From the NCBI GenBank assembly GCA_002245135.1, contig NGBS01000616.1, forward strand, positions 1 to 64,000: a DNA stretch of 64,000 nt, in the 5' to 3' direction. The DNA is from Proteromonas lacertae (taxonomy: Eukaryota; Sar; Bigyra; Opalinata; Proteromonadidae). The translations under genes were made by a program, and so were the position numbers. How positions within the stretch are numbered: the stretch's first letter is position 1; each line of letters starts with the position of its first letter. The notes beneath the pieces were generated by a model. It saw nothing but the letters and a program-made list of their open reading frames with translations, did not search any database and was not told where the DNA came from. This document shows, piece by piece, positions 36,504-49,428 of the stretch.

Positions 36504-39163
36504 ATGATATTTTTAAAATACATAATTGCAGTTGTAGTGTTGAGTTTGACTTATACAATTTTTAAATTATATAAGTTTAAACCTGGAGATATTGTTGCAC
36601 CTAGGGAATTCAATTATCAACTGAATGAAGTACATTTTTGTTTAATCTATGTTATACATAGGCAGAAACCTTTAGTAGGCTTAGCAACTTTTGTGGTACA
36701 TCAACTAATTGCATTAAAAGTGTAAGGTATAACATTTACGTTATATTCTATTAGGCGAGAGCTTGGATTACCACCATCCAAATTTTTAGTTGGAGTAGAG
36801 CCACATCCCACAATTCTATCATTTCTTCCGTCTTTGTTAAGAGGAAATGAAGTAAATATAGTGTTAACTAATGATCTTCCAACAAACTATAATTTAAATA
36901 AAGTCCTTCAAATGGGCGGAATAGATTTTTCTCGTGTCATTCAAGTAAACCCCAATTTTACTATATCTCAAATATATCCAACATTAGATTTTGTTCTTTC
37001 AAACAGTTTTTCATTTTCACCTTTATGGAATGGCGTTCCAGTATTAACATTATCAGAGTTACCATATTCTCCAATACCAGGAGTAATAAATTGTGTTACA
37101 ATAAAAGAATGTCAAAACATATTTCGAAGAATAATAGAATATAAAGATCCTGTTATAAAAATGTGGAAATACAGATTAAATAAAGAGATTTTAGATATAA
37201 ATGAAATAAATCCAAGAAGAGTAATAGCAATAAAGTATTTAGCAAAGACAATACAAAATGAAATAAAAGTGTTGAGAGAAAATAATTTAACATCACTCTA
37301 TTCAAAAAATAATGATTTTGTGGTTGATATAAACTCATCATCACATTTTATAAAACAGCAATTGATATTATATTCAAATGAAACCTTTGAAAGAATAAAA
37401 AAAGAATATATTCCTAATAAAGACTATAGAATAACTCAGAATATAATAGTGAGGATTATTATATTATAATAAAGAGTGTAGATTATGTTTAGCTGAGTAT
37501 TATGACATTGTTAAATCAGTTGATTCGTTAAAATCACAATTATATGTTTTGTTATATGATTATACACTGAATAAACAGATTTCTAAATACTATCAATTAG
37601 AAATTATTAATGTATTAGAAAAATTGATAAGTGAGTCTTATTTTATAAAATACATCATCGATACTGTATCTATTATTATTATTATTATATATATAGTTGG
37701 AAGCAGGATATAAATTAAAAGATGTAGAATTAGGAGCTTATATTAATGAAAAATTCTTATTATATATTTATCCAGATAAAAGTAAAGAATATTCAAAACT
37801 ATTAACACTCAGTTGCGTATATGATTTTGATGTTTCCTCAAGAATTGAAAAGATTAAAAAATCAATTGAAATTTACCCAGCAAAAGAGAATATAGGAACA
37901 TTACAGAATATATATTCACAAACAAAAACATTAAGTACAAATGAAATAATGTTATTTTCAAGAGAACAATACAGAAGAATGCAAATATATGATTATAAAA
38001 GAATTGGTAAAAAAGTGAAAATGATTAAACCACCAAAAGGACATAAAGTGATTATATTATATTGTGAAGATTATGGAGGTAGTTGGTTTGATAAAACTGG
38101 TCCATCTGATTTAGGCGGATTCTTAGGAGGTTCTGAAGAAGCAGTTATTAAATTCTGTCAAGAGTTAGCTGATAGAGGTTATTGGATTGAAGTATACAGT
38201 CAAGTTAAATTATCTGATCAAGCCAAGCCCTATTTATATGAATCAGGAGGTGGATATGTTTGGTATCCTTTAGAAGCACTTCCATTTCCTTTAACAAAAC
38301 ATCATCACTTTGATTTGATTATATCCTATAGAAATAAACATTCGTTGTTTTATGTGGATGAAAATAGAAAGTATAAAAGTGCAACTTGGCTACAAGATTG
38401 TCCTGATGATTTTAATGAATACAGTAACATTGATTGGTTTGTTAACACAGTAGATTATGTAACTGTATTGAGTAGCTTTCATCTATCACTATTAGCTCCT
38501 CAATATAAACCAAAAGCGGTGATTACTGCAAATGCAATTCTGGATGATATTGTATGTGATGGTATAAATCATAAACATCGATTTATCTATGCTAGTCAAC
38601 CAAGTAGAGGATTATCTAATATATTTAATATATGGGACACTATTAGAAGTATTATACCTGATGCTGAGTTACATGTATATTATGGAATTCATCAAGGATG
38701 GGTGAATTATGCTGATTCTAATGGAGTTACTCAAGAACAATTTATTAATTTTCTAAATAATATTTATAATAAACCTGGTGTAATCTATCATGGTCCTTCT
38801 AATCAGACGGAATTATGTAAAGGATTTGCTGATTCTGGATTTTTCTTATATCCAACAACTTATCCTGAAGCTGGATGTATTTCATGTATGAAAGCTATGG
38901 CAAATGGAGCAATTCCTATCACAACTATTCATAAGAACTCTACTTTAGATGAATTAACAAGACCATGGGATTTAGGACTGGAAGATGATATGGAAAAGTA
39001 TAATTATGATGATAGATTGTATTATACTTCATTTACAAAACGGTTAGTAGAAGTGGTTGATAAAGACTGGACAGAACATAGAAATAAGATGAAAGTTTGG
39101 GCTAGAGAGAGATTACGATGGAAATATAGTATGGATGCTTGGGAAAAGATAATTAACAGTTAA
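36504..39163 (+). CDS. Membrane-anchored two-domain glycosyltransferase (GT-B fold, GT4-like C-terminal half)
   Basis: Starts MIFLKYIIAVVVLSLTYTIF, a signal anchor. Introns near 36630-36661 and 36726-36753 splice to 'RRELGLPPSKFLVGVEPHPTILSF'. The first half has a GT-B nucleotide-sugar end ('FSPLWNGVPVLTLSELPYSPIPG' near 37015-37080). After a third intron (about 37666-37696), the second half reads as a GT4-like transferase: 'VIILYCEDYGG...LGGSEEAVIKFCQELADRGYWIEVY', 'FIYASQPSRGLSNIFNIW', 'VIYHGPSNQTELCKGFADSGFFLYPTTYPEAGCISCMKAMANGAIPI'. The last has the E-x7-E-like nucleotide-sugar site. A frame break lies near 37455. Likely Golgi/ER glycan synthesis; donor and acceptor cannot be told. Confidence 0.8.
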
Positions 39164-39256
39164 ATAATAATCTCTAAATGTAACATAACAAAATAATTAA
39201 ATATAAAAATATGTATTAACAAAATATTGTGTATTTACTAAAAATAAAACAACTAA

Positions 39257-39316
39257 CTAAACGACATGGGATTTTATAACATACGGTCTTAGATTAACTG
39301 ATTTTGTCTCAATTGG

Positions 39317-39361
<45 letters not shown>

Positions 39362-40108
39362 GCAATATATACCAGCTACAGGAATAACAGTATTATGAAA
39401 TAACAAATGACTTAGTGATTTAACTCTAGATCTTCTCTGAGGAGGTGATTGCAATGGAGAATCATCAGGAATGGGTGAATACAGCATTGGTCTCCAGAAT
39501 TCATCACTTAAATAGGATCTGAAGTAAGTTTGAATATCAAAGGCATTTGTTAAAACACGAGGATTCATTCGATGGAATAGTGATACTTGTGAAGATATCA
39601 TTGCAGGTGGTGATGTGAAATCATTGTTATTCGTTTTTAATCTTGCTGAATCATCTGATCTGCTTGTTCCATCTGTTACACTGTTCTTTTTCTCTTTAAA
39701 AGTAGTATTACATTGTGTTATTACGTATGATACTAATAATACAATATTATATTATATTTATACATAACTGTAGTTGTTTGCTTGACTTACATCCATAATC
39801 AAATATAATCAGGCAAAATGTGTTAAAATTTATATAATTTGTTGAGTCATAATCTATTTAAATCGAATAACGATAAAAGTAATACCATAATATTTACAAA
39901 GCTTAATAGAATAGTCATCTACTTTCAATCCACAATTCTTTATAAAATCGTTATACGACACTTCTCCATTTATGGTTGGATTAATTTTGCTTTTATACTT
40001 CTTATAAAGAGATTCTATGTCAGATTGTTTAGCTAAAACGATAAATTTGCTTATAATACCTCTGCATAGTTGTGCCGTAATTAATACAGGACCTCTGAGG
40101 TCTGACAT
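39257..40108 (-). CDS. EF-hand domain protein
   Basis: Starts MSDLRGPVLITAQLCRGII at 40108. An EF-hand pair is visible: a degenerate first hand ('KYKSKINPTINGEVSYNDFI') and, across a 32-nt intron (about 39855-39886), a second with loop DYDSTNYINFNT. A 31-nt intron (about 39731-39761) then leads to a Ser/Arg/Pro-rich C-terminal part ('DEFWRPMLYSPIPDDSPLQ') and a last exon after an intron containing an (AT)n tract. An alternative ATG at 39796 would make the C-terminal part a separate gene, but the single-gene model keeps frame across a standard GTAT..TAG intron. Family not recognised; similar small EF-hand proteins are common in flagella. Confidence 0.65.
39321..39359. repeat. (AT)n microsatellite inside an intron
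   Basis: About 19 uninterrupted AT dinucleotides form most of the last intron of the EF-hand gene, lengthening it beyond the usual 30 nt. Confidence 0.95.
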
Positions 40109-40184
40109 TTCACATTTAACGAAAAGATAAATAAAACTGATAGAAAACTTGAGAAAGGTTTGATAAATCAAATTGAAGAATTGA

Positions 40185-40587
40185 ATGTTTCAGAGGATTA
40201 TTCAGAGGTGTTGTTCATTTAGACCATTGGTTCCAAATGTAGTCAATAATATCAGTATTAATATGGTGATTTAGATTTTTATTAGATAAATTTCAGCCAT
40301 TATTAAGACCATTTTCATCACTGATTGATAATAAACCATCTATCAATTTAGTTTCATCCTATATATCAAATCCATGGTGTATGTTAACAAGAACATATTC
40401 GTTATTCACAAAACCAATATCTAATAACTCTTCACCGCTTTTGACAATGCCATCCAGAGAATTTTCCAATTTAATGAAGAAAAGAAGAATGAAAATGAAC
40501 AAACATAAAGTATTTATACATTTTTTGTTTTATCTGTCTATATAGTATAAAAAACTACAAAAGAAATTAGGTCGTAAGAAGAAGTAA
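40185..40587 (+). CDS. mS38: Mitochondrial small-subunit ribosomal protein mS38 (AURKAIP1/Cox24 family)
   Basis: Starts MFQRIIQRCCSFRPLVPN, a mitochondrial-targeting-like N-terminus. A 31-nt intron (about 40256-40286) and a 36-nt intron (40510-40545) give an open frame. It ends 'MKKRRMKMNKHKYKKLQKKLGRKKK', the family signature: a very basic C-terminus with KKRxxKMxKHKxKK. Known for the family: the basic helix packs on 12S/15S-type rRNA in the mitoribosome. About 111 residues. It is easily missed because introns split it into short pieces. It lies 76 bp from the divergent EF-hand gene start. Confidence 0.85.
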
Positions 40588-40674
40588 TTAGTTTTTTGTT
40601 GGAATTTTAATTATTTTCCTATGTTTGTATATATTTGTGAAAAATCAACAATTACAAATAAAATTAAAAATAAA

Positions 40675-43600
40675 TTAAAACATAACATCATCTTCAATTT
40701 CAGTAGTTTCTTTTCTCGATTCTACCCACTTTGTTTTCTCAAGATACATTACCATCACTGGAACTTTATGTTGTACTTTCAATCCAACATTCGTTAATAA
40801 AAACCTAACCAGCATAACATCTCTTAAGAATGAAGCTGAGAAATATGTTAGTATATACTTGTATCCTAATATATTCACAATAAATAAAAACACAAAAACA
40901 CAAATGATTAACACCAAACTTGTCACAAATGAATTGTTTCTTAAATCTTCAAAATAGTCAATTGCTCTTTCAAATTTTTCACTCATTAATCTATTGCTGA
41001 ATATTTGACGCATTATTTGATATTGAACATTATCTACAGTCAATTTATCTTTAGATTCAGCTACAAAAAGACTTGCTGATCTTTCAAATTTCATAATTGC
41101 TGAATCATATGTATTTTGATTATCATCATATTCATAAAAAAATAAATTCAATATATCATCATTCAACTGACTTATTCCTTCTGTTGCAATATTATCACAG
41201 CCATAAATTAAACAATCATAATTCCTAATCATATCACTTATTCCTTGTTTCATTTCACTCCTTATTCTATTATACATTGTTGAATCATATTTATAGATAA
41301 TTAAATCTCCAGCTTTGTAATATACATTTCCCATATCATGAATAGTTTTTGACAGAATTTCTAATTCATTAACTCTTCCTTTAAATGATATAATTGAGAG
41401 TAATAACATCGCCAATGCAACTGTAACAGTTACAAATTCCAAAAAGAAATACAACAATGCTAAATAAGTATATTTCTTTCTTGTATAACAATTATAAGAT
41501 TTCTTTTCCATTTCTTTGAATTGTTTTTGGACATTAACATCACTCATCACTTTCAATGGAGAAATACGATTATTCTCATCACTTTTATTCTCTTCTTCAA
41601 AATTATCATTATCATCATCTAAATCCATGTTTCGAAATATTTCAAAAACTCTTTTGCCATTATCTTCATCATTCACATTCACATTGAAATTACCTATATA
41701 AACCAATAAATTTCTCAGTAATTCTAGAACATTCTTCAATTGGGATTAATTTTAATGTATCTAATCCCAAATGTTGTTCTTTATGAGCTAAACCAATGTT
41801 TCTTCTTAGAAAATAAGCAAAAATAACTAATATAACGATATTTATAAAAATAAACACTAATATAATAATAGTGAATATTTGTGTGTTATCTTCTAAAGAT
41901 CTTGAATATGATTGTATAGGTTTGATTAAATCAGGTAAAACAGTATATGAATTACTCGTAATAAAGTGATAATCCAAATCACTATATGGAGTATTATAAG
42001 AATCCTTGATCTTCACTAATATTGTTTCAAATGAATAGATATATTCATTACATCCTTGAATGACAGGGATTTGGCTTGAATAATTCTGTGAATTATCTAT
42101 ATACATAATATGAGTAGTTTTTAAGTCAATAAATGATGGTAACTGTGAACAACTGTATTGGCTAAATGCTGATTTTGAACTGCATGACATTATTAATTCT
42201 TGATATTTCTTACACATTTCTATATCATCTCTTAATGCATTCAGTGTGTATGTACTGACTGAATTTGAATTTAACATTACATCTCTACTTTCAACCGAAG
42301 AAATCCACATATGATACAAATGCTTGGCTTGAATATTCAATAAAGTCTGACCAGCGTTTGTAACACATAACAACAATATAATAATCAAACCAGGAACGAG
42401 AATACCCATTATTCCAACAAATATAACGAAAAATAGTGAAAATTTCTCCAATGCGACTATTCCTAAACCATTATCACTTTCATCCTCATCATTATTCTTA
42501 CCTGTTCCTTTATTATAGGCATTTATTTCCTCATATACATCAGATGGCTTTCTTTTACGACCTGTCATATTACCTCTTCTACTAGTTCTCATCATTGATC
42601 TTCCACTAGCTTTTGACCTTTTTGATTCTCTAAGATTGATTTTGTTTGGATTATGTTTATTGAAACTATTTTGAAGTGGATCAGCTTTTGATACATCACT
42701 TCTTCTCGCTGTGTCTTCTTCATCGATATTTTCTAATTTGATTGCGAATTTTGATTTAACAACCACTTGTTCATTCCTTACATCATCAGCACTGCTTACA
42801 ATCATAGTAACTGGATTTAAATCAATGGCAAACTTTGGTTTGAGATGAACAGATTGATCTTTTACTATTTTTGTATCATTTGGAAATGTAAAAACATTAT
42901 TACCATTAGTAATATTAGTAATAGAAGGTGAGTCAGTATATTCAATAGTATTTGGAGACATATTATTGAATTTCAATGGTGGAACAGCAACAGTAGAATC
43001 TTGACTTGAATCACTCTTTTTATCAGATTTATTTTCTTCATTTGATGATTTATTAACATTTATAGTCTCATCACTATTGGATGATTTGATTTGTGATTCT
43101 GTTGTTTTAACTGCTATTCCATTTATTGGAATTAGAATTACTTTTTTGCTATCAACTTTGCCTTTCTTTTCTTCTTTATTATCTTTACTGTCTTCTTCTT
43201 TTGTTTCATCAAATTTAAAAATTTTATCAATATCATCATCATCCTTATTATTATCTTCTTTTTTCATTTCTTCTTTCTTTTGTCCTTCTCCTCCTCCCAC
43301 AGCTTCTTCATCATCTCCAATATCACCTAATTGAATTTTATATTTATCCTGTTTTGCTTCACTCTCTTTCTTTTCTTCACCTCCTAATTGTATTGCAAAT
43401 TTATTTGGTTTTACTTCTTTCTTTTCTTGTGCTTCTGTTACTGCTTCTTCTACTACTGCTTCATTTGCTACTGCTTGCTCTAATTGAATTTGCCATTTAA
43501 CTTGTTCAGTACCTGGATTTGGTGTTGGAGTAGTAGAAGAAGCATTATACTGGTAACCATAATCACCTTCATCAATATCGCAATCACCAAAATTAGCATC

Positions 43601-45802
43601 ATTATTCTCAATATCATCATCCAAACCACAATCATCTGATTTCTCTTTCTTTAATACACCTGTATTCTTAAATTTTGATTCCATTTGACTTTCACCAGCT
43701 GTACCTAATTGTATTCTAAACACACGTTTAGGTTGAATATCATTAAGACTATTTCTTCCATCAGGTTCATCATTCTTCTCCTCATCATTTTCATTTTCTT
43801 CACATTTTTTAGTTACCTCAATATCATCTGCCCAGCTAAAGAATTCTTCACAATGAAAATAATCACCTCTTATATGAGATAAATATAAACCATAAAACCT
43901 CAATAACATTGTGTTATGTGAATATGTTTTCATCAATTTTGAATAAGTTTTAAACGCTTTTTTATCAGCTTCAGATATTTTTGCAAATAAATTATGAGTT
44001 CTTTTTAATAAAACATTATTTGGTAATTCTCGAGCTAAACTCAAACCTTCCCAAAATGCTTTTTCTAAATTGATTGCTTCTTTATGCCATTTTAATGCAT
44101 ATTTCATTGATTTAGAGAAATTTAAATAATTTGTTCCTTTCTTAGCACCTGATGTTTGTTCTTGAACTACATATCTATAAATTAAGAATCTAATATCAAA
44201 TGTGGTAATTGAATCATTTTTAGTTGAAAATATCCTTTTTGTATCTAATTTTGTGGATAAAGATAAATTCAAATAACATGACCAAAATAAATCAGATTCT
44301 ATAAATTCTTTTTCATATTTTTTAATCAATTTAATACCAAATTTGTTCATCAATACTCTAAACGATTTATTATTAACTCCTGGAGTTGTATCAGCCATTT
44401 CAAAGAATATTGCTGAAGCAATGGCAATATCTACTGAGTATTTAATATTTCTCAAACAATCAGTTACTCTTCTATAAAATTCAGTCGTTTTTCTTTCTTT
44501 TTCATTATTAATTATAAATTTTTAATATCTATATCAAGATATAACTTCGTTCTCCAAGATTTTGGTTTTTCAGACACTGCTGATGTTGGACTTATCATTG
44601 ACATTGATCTACTACTCATTTCATTAGTTGAAGATCTATTAGAATCATTAGCTGATAAAGGTGTAACACTGTTCTTTTTAGTCATTAATTTAAAGTAATT
44701 AAAAACCCACAATCTTCTTAATAATGGTAAATACATACCAAACAGTATGAATATTATAGATAATGAAAAGAAGAGAATAGTTCCTAATTCACTATCTTTA
44801 TAGTATGATATAATATGTGTATTAACTGACCAAAAATATACACAATAAGTTACGCATTTCTATTTATATATAATTAAATAAAAACAGAAAATAAATAAAA
44901 TAAAATAAATAAATAATAATAATAATATATATATATACTAATTGGTTAGTAAACAATCTAACAAACGGTAAATACCATAAGAATGCACAAATCAATATAA
45001 CACTAGCAACATAATAAATAATAAACACAATAGTCATATCAATTATAGGTGATAATTGATATATTATTATTAATAATAACTTCATTATTTCAGCAATTAT
45101 ATCAAATTTACCATATAATTTAGAGAGTAAACATCCATTATCATTATTTAACCACAATAAACTCGTTAATAATGTAAATAACACTAAAAATACACCACAA
45201 ACTATGGCTATAAAGAAATATAATATTCCAACTCCATGAAATGTTCTAAGATCAGATAATACCAGTGAATAATATGTATCATTTACATTGTGACATGTAA
45301 TAAACTGAATAAATGAATAAGTAAGAGGAATATTTAACAGTTTCATAATTATAATGTACAAAATATCAAATACCTTAATACTCCAACCTGGGGGCGCTCC
45401 ATTTATCATCATCGTCACAAATATATAAACACATAATAATACCAAAACTAATATTATAGCAGCACTAATCCAAAAATCTGCATAATAGTTCTTAGTAATT
45501 ATATAAAATGGCTGTCTAAAAAACTGAAGAAACGCTAGAAATCCTTTTGATAAAGAATCTGTATGTACATCGCTGCTAAAAGATAAACTTATAAACTGCA
45601 AAAATTCAACCAATAGAAACAAATAACTTCCTTTAGATTTTAATGACACATGCATAACAGAGTATACAAACGAGAAAAATGCTCTTTCATATTTATTTCC
45701 TAGATACTCTCTCTTTAGCCTTCCACTCATAGAGCTGGATGACGATACGGAAGATCTATATATTATAATGAGCATCACATACTTATCGTCAAAGGAATTC
45801 AT
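40675..45802 (-). CDS. TmcB/TmcC-like large multi-pass membrane protein
   Basis: Starts MNSFDDKYVMLIIIYRSS at 45802. The N-terminal third has about six to eight hydrophobic helices (45560-44700). After a long intron (about 78 nt, near 44862-44939) comes a conserved cytoplasmic helical region: 'FYRRVTDCLRNIKYSVDIAIAS', 'ESDLFWSCYLNLSL', 'ALKWHKEAINLEKAFWEGL', 'YSHNTMLLRFYGLYLSHIRGDYFHCEEFFSWADDIE'. This pattern is known from tiny macrocysts proteins B/C of Dictyostelium and related proteins of other protists. A long disordered Glu/Lys/Ser/Thr linker (43700-42500) has repeated 'KFAIQLG'-like motifs. Paired TM helices and extracellular Cys-containing loops end the protein (42430-40880). Frame changes near 44519-44523 (T-run) and 41693-41702. 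About 1,690 residues. Function not established; a sensor or mechanical role is conjecture. Confidence 0.75.
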
Positions 45803-45868
45803 GGTTTAAATTTAAAAAAACGAATATTATTTTAGTTTGATTATTGTTTGATCAAAATAGATTATAAA
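45803..45868. promoter_or_regulatory. Compact divergent promoter, TmcB-like and PABP genes
   Basis: Only 66 bp separate the two divergent ATGs. The segment contains A7 and T-rich tracts. Both promoters and 5' UTRs must overlap here or extend into coding sequence. Confidence 0.4.
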
Positions 45869-47612
45869 TGTCATCAATTAAAACATCAAATTACTCTTTA
45901 TATGTTGGAGATTTATCTCCTTTAACAAATGAAGTATATTCTCAGTGTTATAAATCGTATGTAGGCCGAATTATTTAGCTTTTTCAGTCAAATCGGAACA
46001 GTTGTGACTGTTCGTGTTTGCAAAAATCCAGTATTATAACAAATAATTATATAAAATATAGGTAAATGGTAAACCTCTTGGTTATGGTTATGTAAACTAC
46101 GCTAAATCAGAAGATGGTATAGTTGTTCTTATTTAATTGTATTAGCATCTAAGGCAATAAACACCTTGAACTATGAGAAGATTCATGATAAGCCTTGTCG
46201 TATTATGTGGGCTGAAAAAGATAAGAAGTTCTTACAAAACCCTCAAGCTAATGTTTTTGTCAATAACATTGACAAGGAGATAGATACAAAAATTTTGTAT
46301 GATACATGCACTATTGTAGGAAATGTTGTATCTTGTAAGATATCACAAGATGATGATGGAAACTCTCTAGGATATGGTTATGTACAATTTGAAAACGAAA
46401 AAGAAGCAAAACAAGCAGTAGAAAAGCTAAATGGTTTGGAATTAGGTAAAAAACCATTATACGCTTGTATAATGGGTCAAACTGCTGATCCATCTAATTG
46501 GACAAATTGTTTCTTCCAAAATATACCAAACACTTGGACAGAAGTAGAATTAGCTGAATTTCTAAAAGAGGTTGCAGAACCATCAGGAATTAGATTATTG
46601 AGGAATAAAGATGGTACAAATGTAGGCAATGGATGTGTTAATTTCTCAACTCATGATGAAGCTGTGAAAGCAGTAGAAATCTTAAACAATAAAGAGATTA
46701 AAGGATTAAAAGAAAAATTCGTTATTACAAGATATGTAAGTAAAGAAGAAAGAAGAAATATATCTAAAGATTGTGATTTATATGTGAAGAATATACCATT
46801 AACAATGAGTGATGAAGAATTCAAATCGTTATTCGAGCCATTTGGTGAAATAACATCCATTAAAATAGAAAGAGATTCAAGTAATGCTAGTATAAATAAA
46901 GGATTTGGATATGTATGTTATAAACACAAAGAAGATGCAGCTAAAGCAATCAAAGAGAAAAATGATACAATTATTAACGGTAAGAAATTATATGTCGCAG
47001 TGAAACAAACTCAAAATGAAAGAAGATTGAATAGAAGTCAAAACAATAATAGATTCAATAATAATAATAATAATAATAATCCTACAATATATCCTGGTTA
47101 TTACACTGGTGGTGGTGCTAGTCGTATAATGATGATGAATCCATTAGCTTCACGTTATCCATATATGAGTGGTGGTAGTGGTGTAACTGCTGGTGCTACA
47201 GCTGGTGCTACAAGACCAATATATCCACAAATGATGATGTATCCAATGATGAGATCTATCTATCCAATGGCAATACCTCCAGCACCAGGTACAGTAGCTA
47301 AACCAGCTACTACTACTACTACTACAACTGCTGCTGCTACAGCTAGTAACAATACACAATCTACTAATTTACCATTACCAGTTGATCAATCAGGCCAATC
47401 TGATGCTGCCAAGAAAGATGCATATTTGACTCATATTTATAATACTGTTTCTAAAAATCATCCTAGTTTAGCACAAAGAATTACTGGAATGTTTCACTGA
47501 TATGAGTGCTAGTGATTTATCATTGATTATTAATACTCCAGGTGCATTAGATAGCAAGATTACTGAAGCGTTGAATATTCTTAATAATATTAAGTTCATA
47601 GATTCTAAATAA
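45869..47612 (+). CDS. PAB1: Poly(A)-binding protein (PABP)
   Basis: Starts MSSIKTSNYSLYVGDLSPLTNE. Introns near 45935-45965, 46034-46064 and 46120-46148 join the pieces of RRM1 ('VNGKPLGYGYVNYAKSEDASKAINTLNYEKI'). RRM2 begins 'ANVFVNNIDKEID', RRM3 'TNCFFQNIPNTW', RRM4 'CDLYVKNIPLTMSDEEF'. A Gly/Pro/Thr/Met-rich linker follows, then the MLLE (PABC) domain: 'AYLTHIYNTVSKNHPSLAQRITGMF' continuing as 'TDMSASDLSLIINTPGALDSKITEALNIL'. The frame changes inside MLLE at the T-run 47492-47494; domain homology runs straight through, so one T is probably missing. Binds poly(A) tails and, through MLLE, PAM2 proteins; cytoplasmic. Four RRMs plus MLLE is the full family layout. Confidence 0.95.
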
Positions 47613-47668
47613 TTTGTTTTTGAAGTGTAATTCCAAAACATAAACGATTTAAAAATATAATCATAAAT

Positions 47669-48194
47669 TTACATATATATAAATATCATTAGTATTAGTA
47701 ATACTAATGACGGTAAAGCCAAACATCCAGCACATCTTACATTCCACATCAGCTCTGATTCTGGTTGATTTAGTAACCATTGTAATCTCCATATTCCGTC
47801 TTTCTTTACATAAATCAAAGTCTCTAAAAATATAAACACTGATAAAATACTCACAAGTACAATTACTTGAAGAGAATGACAAATTCAAAGTCTGTTCATA
47901 CGCACCACATGCCTATTACAATTAATATATGTAAAATACAATGCACATAGTTTCATACATTTCATCGTCAGTAGGAGGACCAAATCGTTGTAATCTTCTT
48001 TTCTCAAAAGAATTTACACAAGTTATATTATCTTTAATCTGTTGCTCTGAAGTTTCATTAAAAATTAGGTAAAATTGAGTTACATTACACTAAACAAAAT
48101 AGCGTCTTTATATACTTTTGGATTTGTGTATATTTTCATATGATAAACCTACAAAACAGTCTAATACTAACAGCAAAAGAAGATATTTAAACAT
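47669..48194 (-). CDS. Small putative type I membrane protein
   Basis: Starts MFKYLLLLLVLDCFVGLSYEN, a clear signal peptide. A short Cys-containing extracellular part follows ('CNVTQFYLIFNETSEQQIKDNITCVNSFEKRRLQRFGPP', with N-x-S/T sites). It ends in a hydrophobic helix ('LALPSLVLLILMIFIYM'). Three short introns are inferred (near 48094-48119, 47914-47940 and 47824-47868); the first fits only if one base of the A-run beside it is discounted. About 130 residues. Family not recognised. It is convergent with PABP, 56 bp away. Confidence 0.5.
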
Positions 48195-48589
48195 TTTTAA
48201 AAAACTATTAAAATCGGTTATCAAAAAGATTTTCATTTCCCAATATTTATTTTTTCATTTTTTAGAGGAATGAGAAGTTGTTATTCAAATAAAATCATTG
48301 TAGTCTATATATAATCGTAAAATATAACTAACACACTCTATATAAAGTCAAAGAAACTCAAAGTTATGGAGTGTAATTTTTATTAATTATTGTATTTGAT
48401 GTATGTTTTTATATCATCTACTAACTTAAATGGATATCACACATAAATCCATTTAATACTCAAAATCTTAAGAACATTCAAATAATAGAATGATAAAAAT
48501 TTATTGGCTAAAATAAGTAATAAATTCATATTATTTACCGCCTTTTTATCTAAAGCTGTAAATAGAGTATAATTATAAAAACAAAAGGA
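48195..48589. other. Divergent intergenic region
   Basis: 395 bp of AT-rich DNA separate the small membrane protein gene (minus) from the zinc-finger gene (plus). No credible coding segment is seen; promoters for both genes are expected here. Confidence 0.4.
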
Positions 48590-49271
48590 ATGAAACGCAA
48601 AGCAAGTAAAGATGATTCCAATGAAAAATCAAAGAGAAAGAAAGTGACTAGTAAGAACAAATCTACTCCTGGAAGTAGTATTGTGAGTATGAATGATTTA
48701 AGCAGGATGTCTTCATTTAACAATACGAATTACCCCCATTCAAGAATACCTGAGCCTAATCAATACATTCCAATTATACCTCTTCCTCCTCCAGTTCAAT
48801 ATTATCAACCTCAATATATCCTACCAGTACCAGTGTGTGCATATGCATACACTGTTTACCCTCCATATACTTGTCAGCCTATTAAATATCTTCCTGTTAC
48901 TGACAGAATTCCTACACCAGTAGTTCCAAAGAATGATTCAGAAAGTCCTAAAACAAAGCATATCAGAATTGCTCCATTAACAGCATAGAAATGGTTTGGA
49001 TGTTTTATGTGATGTAATTACAAATGAAAGAAGCGGAGCTGATTTTGGAATAGATAGAAGAGTTCTGCATATAATCTGTGCTACATGTGGTAAACTCAAG
49101 CCAATTTCTCAAATAACTAAGAGACAAAATGGAACATATACAAAGACTTGTTTAACCTGTAGTGAAAGGAAAAGAAAATATTATAAAAGACTAACAACAC
49201 TAAGAAAACTGGAGGAAAGAAGATTAGAAGAAGAAAAATTTGATAATATTACTTCTGATATATTTAGTTAG
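48590..49271 (+). CDS. C-x2-C-x20-C-x2-C zinc-finger protein, copy A
   Basis: Starts MKRKASKDDSNEKSKRKKV, a basic, nuclear-localisation-like N-terminus. A Pro/Tyr-rich middle ('IPIIPLPPPVQYYQPQYILPVPV') leads to a C-terminal finger: CATCGKLKPISQITKRQNGT...CLTCSERKRKYYKR (49078-49185). Spacing is C-x2-C-x20-C-x2-C followed by a basic patch, in the range used by GATA-type fingers, but other GATA hallmarks are missing. A short motif before the finger ('NGLDVLCDVITNE') resembles 'YALNILSDMAEQ' in the paralogue at 53415. The frame changes near 48975 between the middle and the finger, probably an indel. DNA or RNA binding is inferred. Confidence 0.65.
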
Positions 49272-49375
49272 TTAGAGAATAGTTAAGATGAAATATCCTC
49301 TTTTGTGTTAATTAATTATCGTCCCATACAATTGAATAGCAATTTATTTATACAATTTATTTATACAATTAATAA

Positions 49376-49395
49376 TTACTTATACATTTTTTGTG

Positions 49396-49428
<33 letters not shown>

